Below are positions 1 through 7,649 of a stretch of 7,649 bases of DNA, piece by piece (the first letter of the stretch is position 1; the number at the start of each line of letters is the position of its first letter). A model generated the notes under the pieces. It had not been told where the DNA came from and ran no database searches. It was given only the letters and a program-made list of their open reading frames with translations. The DNA is from Eubacterium sp. (GTDB lineage Bacteria; Bacillota; Clostridia; Oscillospirales; Acutalibacteraceae). The stretch is from assembly GCA_017543725.1 (NCBI GenBank), contig JAFYFO010000012.1, positions 1 through 7,649 on the forward strand, written 5' to 3'. The translations under genes were made by a program, and so were the position numbers.

Positions 1-11
1 AAAATTTATTG

Positions 12-20
12 TGGTATATT
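12..20 (+). promoter_or_regulatory. Possible extended -10 promoter element for the operon
   Basis: The sequence TGGTATATT fits the extended -10 pattern TGn-TATAAT with one mismatch in the hexamer. It would start transcription near base 27, giving a leader of about 24 bases that still contains the whole ribosome binding site of ntpF. The matching -35 position lies outside the window, so it cannot be judged. The surrounding bases are very AT-rich, so a chance match is quite possible. A promoter at this place is reasonable because ntpF is the first gene of the known enterococcal operon order. Confidence 0.3.
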
Positions 21-37
21 ACAAAAGATAATATATA

Positions 38-46
38 AGAAGGTGA
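38..46 (+). promoter_or_regulatory. Ribosome binding site of ntpF
   Basis: AGAAGGTGA ends four bases before the ATG at 51, with the AAGGTG core ending five bases before it. The spacing is good and supports the first ATG as the start, rather than the in-frame ATG four codons later. Confidence 0.75.
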
Positions 47-50
47 TTTA

Positions 51-362
51 ATGGTTTCCGAAATGCTCAGCGAAGTTCTCAAAAAAGAAAGCGAAATCGC
101 TGTTAACGAACAAAACGCGAGAAAAAAAGCGGAAGAAATCATATCCGAAGCCAAAACAAAGGCGAAAGAAATAGTTGAAAACGCTCAGTTGAAGGCTTCA
201 AAGGAATATGAAGCCGCTGCAAAAAGCGCAAATAACGAAGCCGGCGATATGCTTGACAGCGCGCAGAAGGAAGCACAGTTGACCGCGCAGCGTCTTAAAG
301 AGGAAAGCGAGCAAAAACTTTCCGAAGTTACGGCGGCTGTTAAACAAATCATTCTTAAGTAA
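51..362 (+). CDS. ntpF: V-type ATPase peripheral-stalk coiled-coil subunit (NtpF; G/H-like)
   Basis: This 103-residue protein is almost entirely charged helix: Lys, Glu and Ala dominate, with no proline and no membrane segment. Alanines recur every 11 residues at 27, 38, 49, 60 and 71, and again at 34, 45 and 56 (Met at 67). Such a hendecad pattern is typical of a right-handed coiled coil. In V/A-type ATPases this small subunit (NtpF in E. hirae, subunit G in Thermus, AhaH in archaea) pairs with NtpE to form the peripheral stalk joining the A3B3 head to the membrane stator NtpI. Its place directly before ntpI matches the E. hirae operon. Length is usual for the family. The start is set by a good ribosome binding site at 38-46. 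Low-complexity coiled coils are hard to assign on sequence alone, so the call leans on the gene order. Confidence 0.88.
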   Translation: MVSEMLSEVLKKESEIAVNEQNARKKAEEIISEAKTKAKEIVENAQLKASKEYEAAAKSANNEAGDMLDSAQKEAQLTAQRLKEESEQKLSEVTAAVKQIILK

Positions 363-384
363 AACATCTTTACCACCGTGAATC

Positions 385-393
385 GAGGTGAGG
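385..393 (+). promoter_or_regulatory. Ribosome binding site that argues for an ACG start of ntpI
   Basis: GAGGTGAGG is the only Shine-Dalgarno-like stretch before ntpI. It lies 19 bases from the first in-frame ATG at 413, which is too far, and no G-rich sequence lies closer. It sits four bases (or seven, counting from the AGGTG core) before an in-frame ACG codon at 398. Confidence 0.6.
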
Positions 394-412
394 ACTTACG
401 GCAAAATTAAAT

Positions 413-2864
<2,452 letters not shown>

Positions 2865-2877
2865 AAGGTGAATCAAT

Positions 2878-3462
2878 ATGACAGGTCTTGAAAAGATTAT
2901 TTCTCAAATTGAATATGAATCAGATGACCGTTGTCGCTCAGTTATTGATGATGCAGGCATAAAAGCAAACTCGATAATTAAAGAAGCAGAAGAAAAAGCA
3001 AAGGCTTTTCTTGAAGAAAGCAGCGCGGAAAACGCTAAAAAACTTGAAAACATCAGGCAGAGCGCTGTTTCTTCCTCGGAACTTGCCAAAAATAAAATCC
3101 TGCTCAAATCAAAACTTGAAATCATTGATGAAATGCTTGAAAAAGCGCTTGATGAAATCAGAAATCTCCCCGAAAAAGAATATTTTGAAATTCTCAAAGG
3201 CTTGATTCTTTCAAACGCAAAAGAGGGAAAGGGCTTGCTCTGCCTTTCGCAGAAGGATAAATCCTCCCTCCCCGAAAACTTCCTTGACGAGGTTAATAAA
3301 TCCCTTGAAGGCGGCGAAATTGCGCTTGGAAACACCGCCCCTATAAACGGCGGATTCATTCTGATATACGGCGATATTGATATCAATTGTTCATTTGATT
3401 CAATTGCCGCTTCAAAGCGCGATGAACTCCGCGACGCATTAAACGGCATTTTGTTTAACTGA
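2878..3462 (+). CDS. ntpE: V-type ATPase subunit E (peripheral stalk)
   Basis: NtpE forms the peripheral stalk with NtpF and clamps the top of the A3B3 head. Residues 1 to about 100 are a charged helix rich in Lys, Glu and Ala, with alanines at 11-residue spacing (26 and 37; 30 and 41), as in the partner NtpF. The last ~90 residues form the globular domain. Its family signature is visible as INGGFILIYGDIDINCSFDS, where an Asn-Gly-Gly-Phe turn precedes a strand and the final helix SKRDELRDALNGILF. At 194 residues the length is normal. The ribosome binding site AAAAGGTGA (2863-2871) begins inside the ntpK stop codon and sits six bases before the ATG. The TGA stop lies 11 bases before ntpC. Some homologues are only weakly similar to each other, but the C-terminal signature and the context agree. 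Confidence 0.93.
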   Translation: MTGLEKIISQIEYESDDRCRSVIDDAGIKANSIIKEAEEKAKAFLEESSAENAKKLENIRQSAVSSSELAKNKILLKSKLEIIDEMLEKALDEIRNLPEKEYFEILKGLILSNAKEGKGLLCLSQKDKSSLPENFLDEVNKSLEGGEIALGNTAPINGGFILIYGDIDINCSFDSIAASKRDELRDALNGILFN

Positions 3463-3473
3463 TTGGAGGCAAT

Positions 3474-4436
3474 ATGAAAAACATAGATTATCTTTTTGCC
3501 GTTGCCTCTCTTCGCGCCAGGGAAAACGAATTGCTGACAAAAAGCGATTTCGAGCAGTTAATCAGCGCTGAAAGTTATGAAAAAGCAGTTTCGCTTCTCA
3601 ATGATAAGGGCTATGAAATCAGCGGCGATGATTATTCTTCCCGTCTTGATGAAAATCTTAACGAGGTTTGGGATTACATCATTAAATCCGCGCCCGAAGC
3701 AGAAATTCTGAAAGCGTTTGTTGTTAAAAACGATTTTCATAACATCAAGGCGATTTTAAAAAGCGAGGTTATGAATTACAGCGCCGAGGATTATATGCTC
3801 TCTCCGAGCATTGTTTCCCCGCAGGATATGATTGAAGCAATTTCAGCGCGCGATTTCAAAAAACTTCCCGATTATATAAGCGCTGCTGCCGAAGATGCGG
3901 CTCAGATTCTTGCAAAAACGCAAAACGCTCAGCTTTGCGACGCTGTTTGCGATACGGCGGCGCTTGAAGCAATGATTTCACTGAGCGAGGGCGGCGACGA
4001 AATTCTTAAAGAATACGCAAATATTTTTTGCCTCTCTTCAAATATAAAAACCGCTTTCAGAGCGATTAAAACAAAGAAAAGTTCGGCTTTTTTAAACGCT
4101 TCAATAGCAAAAAATGCTTTGCTTGATAAAAAAGAGTTCATCAGCGCCGCTTTATCGGGAGAAGATGAACTGAGCGAATTTCTTAAATTAAAAGGATTTG
4201 AAGAATTTGCCGCGGCGTTTGAGGAAAGCCCCTCTCAATTTGAAAAATACTGCGATGATAAAATGATTTCAATCATTAAAAAATCGAAAATGACGGTTTT
4301 CGGAATTTCTCCCGTTGCCGCATACTTTCTTGCAAAAGAAAACGAAATTAAATGTCTGAGAATCATTCTTTCGGCTAAGCAAAGCCGTATTTCAAACGAT
4401 ATAATCAGGGAAAGGATGCGTGAGGTGTATGTTTAA
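3474..4436 (+). CDS. ntpC: V-type ATPase subunit C (rotor-to-ring adaptor, V-type d subunit)
   Basis: NtpC is the funnel-shaped, all-helical soluble subunit that seats the central shaft (NtpD/NtpG) on the NtpK ring. It is unrelated to the peripheral C subunit of eukaryotic V-ATPases and corresponds to their d subunit. The 320-residue product has no membrane segment. The N-terminus (MKNIDYLFAVASLRARENELL) and the first repeat FEQLISAESYEKAVSLL are typical. FHNIKAILKSEV lies near residue 90, and the end [11 protein letters not shown] is the usual C-terminus of the family. Length is near the usual ~330. The ribosome binding site GGAGG (3465-3469) stands four bases before the ATG. The gene overlaps the start of ntpG by 8 bases, so the two connector subunits are probably translated together. 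Confidence 0.94.
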   Translation: MKNIDYLFAVASLRARENELLTKSDFEQLISAESYEKAVSLLNDKGYEISGDDYSSRLDENLNEVWDYIIKSAPEAEILKAFVVKNDFHNIKAILKSEVMNYSAEDYMLSPSIVSPQDMIEAISARDFKKLPDYISAAAEDAAQILAKTQNAQLCDAVCDTAALEAMISLSEGGDEILKEYANIFCLSSNIKTAFRAIKTKKSSAFLNASIAKNALLDKKEFISAALSGEDELSEFLKLKGFEEFAAAFEESPSQFEKYCDDKMISIIKKSKMTVFGISPVAAYFLAKENEIKCLRIILSAKQSRISNDIIRERMREVYV

Positions 4437-4740
4437 GATTGCGGCTGTCGGCGATAAAAACAGTATTTACGGTTTTGCATCGCTGGGCATAACGATTTTC
4501 CCTGTTGAAAGCAGTATTCAGGCGGTTAAAACTATCAGAAGCATTTCCGAAAACGGCTACGGGGTTATTTTTATAACGGAAAACATAGCCTCGGAAATAC
4601 AAAATGAACTTTCCAGATACAACGATGAAGCGCTTCCGGCAATTATTCCAATCCCCGGTGTTTTCGGAAACAACGGTTTCGGAATGGAGCAGGTTTCTTC
4701 TTTCGTTGAAAGAGCGGTTGGCTCTGATATAGTAAACTAA
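4429..4740 (+). CDS. ntpG: V-type ATPase central-shaft subunit (NtpG; F-type in V/A nomenclature)
   Basis: This small soluble subunit binds the NtpD shaft and helps couple rotation to the head. It is called G in E. hirae and F in Thermus and eukaryotes. The 103-residue product begins [20 protein letters not shown], the Rossmann-like first strand and loop of the family. [15 protein letters not shown] follows at about 44-58, then the LPAIIPIPG strand and a final helix ending [12 protein letters not shown] chose the ATG at 4429 because homologues start at M-x-K-I-A. A GTG at 4420 would add only M-R-C. Neither start has an ideal ribosome binding site: GAGGTG (4422-4427) almost touches the ATG, while GGGAAAGGA (4408-4416) lies 12 bases before it and 3 bases before the GTG. 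The start overlaps the ntpC end, so translation may depend on re-initiation. Confidence 0.93.
   Translation: MFKIAAVGDKNSIYGFASLGITIFPVESSIQAVKTIRSISENGYGVIFITENIASEIQNELSRYNDEALPAIIPIPGVFGNNGFGMEQVSSFVERAVGSDIVN
4706..4733 (+). promoter_or_regulatory. Possible internal sigma-A-type promoter before ntpA
   Basis: TTGAAA (4706-4711) and TATAGT (4728-4733) each match the housekeeping consensus at five of six positions, with a 16-base spacer. TG at 4725-4726 adds an extended -10 signal. Transcription would begin near base 4740, at the ntpG stop codon, giving a leader of about 35 bases before the ntpA ATG. The elements lie inside the end of ntpG, so the match may be chance. If used, it would raise the supply of the head subunits A and B independently of the membrane genes. 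Confidence 0.35.
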
Positions 4741-4755
4741 CTATATATGTATAGT
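4740..4755 (+). other. Small inverted repeat in the ntpG-ntpA gap
   Basis: ACTATA (4740-4745) and TATAGT (4750-4755) are exact reverse complements around a four-base TATG loop. The stem has one G-C pair and five A-T pairs, so it is weak, and no T-run follows; it is not a terminator. Its left edge coincides with the predicted start of transcription from the possible promoter at 4706-4733, so it would form the very 5' end of that mRNA. It could equally be a protein-binding site or chance in AT-rich sequence. Confidence 0.4.
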
Positions 4756-4761
4756 GAAAAC

Positions 4762-4767
4762 GGATGG
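4762..4767 (+). promoter_or_regulatory. Weak ribosome binding site of ntpA
   Basis: GGATGG stands seven bases before the ATG at 4775 and pairs only imperfectly with the 16S tail. Nothing comparable precedes the in-frame GTG at 4754, which helps to choose 4775 as the start. Confidence 0.5.
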
Positions 4768-4774
4768 TACGAAT

Positions 4775-6547
4775 ATGAGTAAAGGTACAATATTAAAAGT
4801 ATCGGGACCCCTTGTTGTTGCAAAGGATATGAGGGACGCCAATATGTTTGACGTTGTTCGAGTCAGCGAACACAGACTTATCGGCGAAATTATTGAAATG
4901 CACGGTGACAAGGCTTCAATTCAGGTTTATGAAGACACTTCGGGACTCGGCACGGGCGAACCTGTTGAATCAACAAACGAACCTCTCAGCGTTGAACTCG
5001 GACCCGGACTTATAAAAGGAATTTTCGACGGAATTCAGCGTCCTCTTGAAAAGATTATGGAACTTTCGGGAAATAATCTTCAAAGAGGAATTGAAGTTCC
5101 CTCTTTATCAAGGGATGTTAAATGGCACTTTATCCCGACTGCAAAGGAAGGCGATAAAGTTGTTTCGGGCGACGAACTCGGATATGTTCAGGAAACCGAT
5201 ATAGTCAGACATAAAATAATGGTTCCCCCGAGAATGAGAGGAACTGTTAAATCAATCTCCGAGGGCGATTTCACGGTTGTTGAAAAAATCGCCGAACTTG
5301 AGGGCGAAAACGGCGAAAACTTCAGCATAACTTTAATGCAGAAATGGCCTGTTCGCCAGGGCAGACCCTATAAGAAAAAACTTTCCCCCGATATGCCCCT
5401 CATAACGGGTCAGCGTGTTGTTGACGCACTTTTCCCGATTGCAAAGGGCGGCGTTGCGGCTATTCCGGGTCCTTTCGGAAGCGGAAAAACCGTAACACAG
5501 CACCAGCTTGCAAAATGGGCTGAGGCGGATATCGTTGTTTATATCGGATGCGGAGAACGCGGAAACGAAATGACGGATGTTTTAAACGAGTTCCCCGAAC
5601 TTATCGACCCCCATACAGGCAAATCCCTTATGGAGAGAACTGTTCTTATCGCAAACACTTCCGATATGCCCGTTGCGGCGCGTGAAGCGTCCATATACAC
5701 AGGAATAACAATCGCTGAATACTTCAGGGATATGGGATATTCCGTTGCTCTTATGGCGGATTCAACTTCCCGTTGGGCTGAGGCGCTTCGTGAAATGAGC
5801 GGCAGACTTGAAGAAATGCCCGGCGAAGAGGGCTATCCCGCATACCTCGGCTCCCGCCTTGCTCAGTTCTATGAAAGAGCGGGAAGAGTTGAAGTTCTCG
5901 GCAGCGGCAATCAGGAAGGCGCGCTTTCCGTTATCGGAGCGGTTTCGCCCCCGGGCGGTGATATTTCCGAGCCCGTTTCTCAGGCAACGCTCAGAATTGT
6001 TAAAGTTTTCTGGGGACTGGACAGCGCTCTTGCATACAAGCGCCACTTCCCCGCTATCAACTGGCTGACTTCCTATTCGCTTTATGCGGATAACCTCGGC
6101 AAATGGTTTAATGAAAATGTTAATTCTCAGTGGACAACACTGAGAACAAGAATGATGGGACTTCTTTCAGACGAGGCGTCCCTTGATGAAATCGTTAAAC
6201 TTGTTGGTATGGACGCTCTTTCGGCAACCGACAGACTTAAAATGGAGGCTGCAAGAAGTATTCGTGAAGACTTCCTTCATCAACTTGCCTTCCACGAGGT
6301 TGACACTTATTCATCGCTCAAAAAGCAATTCTATATGATGAGCCTTGTTCTTGAATACTATGATAAGGCAAACGCCGCTCTTGATTTAAACGCCAACATT
6401 GAAAAACTTGTTGCCGTTCCTTCAAGAGAAGCAATCGGAAGATTCAAATATGTTAAAGAGGAAGATATAGACTTTGAATTTGAAAAAACTCTTTCTCTTC
6501 TCGACAGCGATATAAACGAAGTTATTAACGCAAAGGAGGAATACTGA
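4775..6547 (+). CDS. ntpA: V-type ATPase catalytic subunit A
   Basis: NtpA is the catalytic nucleotide-binding subunit, three per head. With the ATG at 4775 the product has 590 residues, close to the ~593 of E. hirae. The N-terminal barrel begins [34 protein letters not shown] (74-91) follows, then the A-specific non-homologous insertion (about 110-200). The P-loop GPFGSGKT spans 232-239 with Lys238 and Thr239. Glu261 in GERGNEM is the catalytic glutamate. Walker B ends at Asp329 in [31 protein letters not shown] and [11 protein letters not shown] follow, and a helical bundle ends the protein. All key residues are present, so the enzyme should be active. A GTG at 4754 would add seven residues absent from homologues and lacks a ribosome binding site. 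The TGA stop shares one base with the ntpB ATG. A GEN-GEN duplication sits at 177-182. Confidence 0.97.
   Translation: MSKGTILKVSGPLVVAKDMRDANMFDVVRVSEHRLIGEIIEMHGDKASIQVYEDTSGLGTGEPVESTNEPLSVELGPGLIKGIFDGIQRPLEKIMELSGNNLQRGIEVPSLSRDVKWHFIPTAKEGDKVVSGDELGYVQETDIVRHKIMVPPRMRGTVKSISEGDFTVVEKIAELEGENGENFSITLMQKWPVRQGRPYKKKLSPDMPLITGQRVVDALFPIAKGGVAAIPGPFGSGKTVTQHQLAKWAEADIVVYIGCGERGNEMTDVLNEFPELIDPHTGKSLMERTVLIANTSDMPVAAREASIYTGITIAEYFRDMGYSVALMADSTSRWAEALREMSGRLEEMPGEEGYPAYLGSRLAQFYERAGRVEVLGSGNQEGALSVIGAVSPPGGDISEPVSQATLRIVKVFWGLDSALAYKRHFPAINWLTSYSLYADNLGKWFNENVNSQWTTLRTRMMGLLSDEASLDEIVKLVGMDALSATDRLKMEAARSIREDFLHQLAFHEVDTYSSLKKQFYMMSLVLEYYDKANAALDLNANIEKLVAVPSREAIGRFKYVKEEDIDFEFEKTLSLLDSDINEVINAKEEY
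6532..6540 (+). promoter_or_regulatory. Ribosome binding site of ntpB inside ntpA
   Basis: AAAGGAGGA lies in the last codons of ntpA, with GGAGG ending seven bases before the ntpB ATG. It is a near-consensus site and fixes the ntpB start at 6547. Confidence 0.85.
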
Positions 6548-7649
6548 TGCCTAAAGAATACAGAACGGTTGAAGAAGTTGCAGGTCCTCTTATGCTTGTC
6601 AGAAAAGTTGAGGGAGTTAAATTTGACGAACTCGGCGAAATTGAACTTTCAAACGGCGAAACAAGGCGCTGCCGTGTTCTTGAAATAAACGGAAGCGACG
6701 CTCTCGTTCAGTTGTTTGAGCCGTCAACGGGAATCAACCTTTCAAACAGCAAAGTCAGATTCCTCGGCAGAATGATGGAACTCGGCGTTTCGGAAGATAT
6801 GCTCGGAAGAGTTTTCGACGGACTCGGAAGACCTATCGACGACGGTCCCGAAATAATCCCCGAAAAAAGAATGAATGTCAACGGACTTCCGATGAATCCC
6901 GCCGCAAGAGCGTATCCGCAGGAATTCATCCAGACAGGCGTTTCCGCAATAGACGGACTCAACACGCTTGTCCGCGGTCAGAAACTGCCGATTTTCTCGG
7001 CTTCGGGATTGCCCCACGCTCAACTTGCCGCTCAGATTGCCCGCCAGGCAAAAGTTCGCGGAAAAGATGAAAAATTTGCGGTTGTTTTCGCCGCTATGGG
7101 TATAACTTTTGAAGAATCAAACTTCTTCATTCAGTCTTTCAGAGAAACGGGCGCTATCGACAGAACGGTTATGTTTTCAAACCTTGCAAACGACCCCGCT
7201 ATCGAAAGAATTGCAACTCCGAAAATGGCGCTGACCGCCGCTGAATATCTTGCTTTTGATAAGGGAATGCATGTTCTTGTTATTATGACGGATATAACCA
7301 ACTACGCAGACGCTCTGCGCGAGGTTTCCGCGGCAAGAAAAGAAGTTCCCGGCAGACGCGGATATCCCGGCTATATGTATACCGACCTTGCTTCAATTTA
7401 TGAAAGAGCAGGAAGGCAGAAGGGCAAGGACGGCTCAATAACAATGATTCCGATTCTTTCAATGCCCGAAGACGATAAAACCCACCCGATTCCCGACTTA
7501 ACGGGCTACATCACCGAGGGTCAGATTATTCTTTCCCGTGATTTGTACCGCCGCGGAATTCTTCCCCCGATTGATGTTTTGCCCTCTCTTTCAAGGCTTA
7601 AAGATAAGGGTATCGGCGAAGGAAAAACGAGAAAAGACCATTCAAACAC
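6547..7649 (+). CDS. ntpB: V-type ATPase subunit B, 3' end outside the window
   Basis: This reading frame opens at the ATG overlapping the ntpA stop (TGATG) and runs to the window edge without a stop: 367 complete codons of the usual ~460. NtpB is the non-catalytic head subunit that alternates with NtpA and completes its active site. The N-terminal barrel starts [35 protein letters not shown] and [20 protein letters not shown] follow. The P-loop position carries SASGLPHA (151-158), lacking the GKT, as is normal for B subunits. [20 protein letters not shown] and [20 protein letters not shown] follow. Arg350 in [13 protein letters not shown] corresponds to the arginine finger that reaches into the A-subunit site (R350 in E. 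hirae by my recollection). The cut is an edge effect, not a mutation. Confidence 0.97.
   Translation, partial: MPKEYRTVEEVAGPLMLVRKVEGVKFDELGEIELSNGETRRCRVLEINGSDALVQLFEPSTGINLSNSKVRFLGRMMELGVSEDMLGRVFDGLGRPIDDGPEIIPEKRMNVNGLPMNPAARAYPQEFIQTGVSAIDGLNTLVRGQKLPIFSASGLPHAQLAAQIARQAKVRGKDEKFAVVFAAMGITFEESNFFIQSFRETGAIDRTVMFSNLANDPAIERIATPKMALTAAEYLAFDKGMHVLVIMTDITNYADALREVSAARKEVPGRRGYPGYMYTDLASIYERAGRQKGKDGSITMIPILSMPEDDKTHPIPDLTGYITEGQIILSRDLYRRGILPPIDVLPSLSRLKDKGIGEGKTRKDHSN

Noticed and set aside
9..37. TTGTGG with TATATA 17 bases later as the operon promoter
   Set aside because: Transcription would start near base 44, inside the ntpF ribosome binding site, leaving the mRNA without it. The element at 12-20 fits better.
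374..390. CACC/GGTG pairing that could hide the ntpI ribosome binding site
   Set aside because: Only four base pairs around a nine-base loop, with a mismatch directly below; too weak to call a regulatory hairpin.
3376..3387. Perfect 12-base palindrome ATTGATATCAAT within ntpE
   Set aside because: It lies in the conserved strand coding for Asp-Ile-Asp-Ile-Asn, is AT-rich, occurs alone and needs no function beyond coding.
2904..3449. Long open reading frame on the - strand (181 codons) opposite ntpE
   Set aside because: It mirrors the ntpE frame, is dominated by Ser and Phe as expected from the complement of Glu/Lys codons, matches no family I recognise and has no convincing ribosome binding site. 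It is a shadow of ntpE.
4754..4774. GTG start seven codons upstream for ntpA
   Set aside because: No ribosome binding site precedes it, it falls inside the inverted repeat, and homologues begin at the M-S-K-G-T sequence encoded from 4775.
5808..6068. Second + strand frame inside ntpA (86 codons), and another inside ntpE at 3011-3205
   Set aside because: They run through conserved coding sequence of the ATPase subunits in another frame, and the proteins look random.
6997..7020. Missing P-loop lysine in ntpB as a sign of an inactive gene
   Set aside because: Subunit B of V-type ATPases naturally lacks the GKT motif and carries a SGSGLPH-like sequence here; the arginine finger Arg350 is intact.

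Overview
The window holds most of one operon, read left to right on the + strand, for a V-type (V/A-type) rotary ATPase. The gene order is ntpF-ntpI-ntpK-ntpE-ntpC-ntpG-ntpA-ntpB, with ntpB cut by the right edge. This is the order I recall for the first eight genes of the Enterococcus hirae Na+-ATPase operon (ntpFIKECGABDHJ), so an ntpD gene is expected just beyond the window. Moderate to low GC, GGAGG/AAGGTG-type ribosome binding sites, AAA/GAA-rich codon use and protein resemblance all suggest a Firmicute, most likely an anaerobic Clostridia member (Oscillospiraceae/Ruminococcaceae-like). That placement is an inference.

Layout: bases 1-50 are an AT-rich leader with a possible extended -10 element and a clear ribosome binding site. 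Bases 51-362 encode the peripheral-stalk coiled coil NtpF. The membrane sector follows: the a-type stator subunit NtpI (413-2395, possibly starting at an ACG codon at 398) and the 16-kDa rotor-ring subunit NtpK (2388-2864). Next come the stalk and connector subunits NtpE (2878-3462), NtpC (3474-4436) and NtpG (4429-4740). The catalytic head ends the window with NtpA (4775-6547) and NtpB (from 6547, open at 7649). Genes overlap or are separated by 50 bases or fewer, so there is no gene-free stretch above 300 bases and no mobile element, CRISPR array, tRNA or rRNA.

How they work together: three NtpA and three NtpB form the ATP-hydrolysing head. NtpG and NtpC, with the off-window NtpD, form the central rotor that sits on the NtpK ring. 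NtpE/NtpF pairs form the peripheral stalks that hold the head against NtpI. Ion flow at the NtpI-NtpK interface is coupled to ATP hydrolysis or synthesis. All ligand positions that I recall for Na+ in E. hirae NtpK are present, so Na+ is the likely coupling ion.

No previously undescribed system is evident. The points most worth a second look are the probable ACG start of ntpI, the intact Na+ site of NtpK, a possible internal promoter with a 5' hairpin just before ntpA, the clean 11-residue (hendecad) repeat in NtpF, and the weak or oddly placed ribosome binding sites of ntpA and ntpG.
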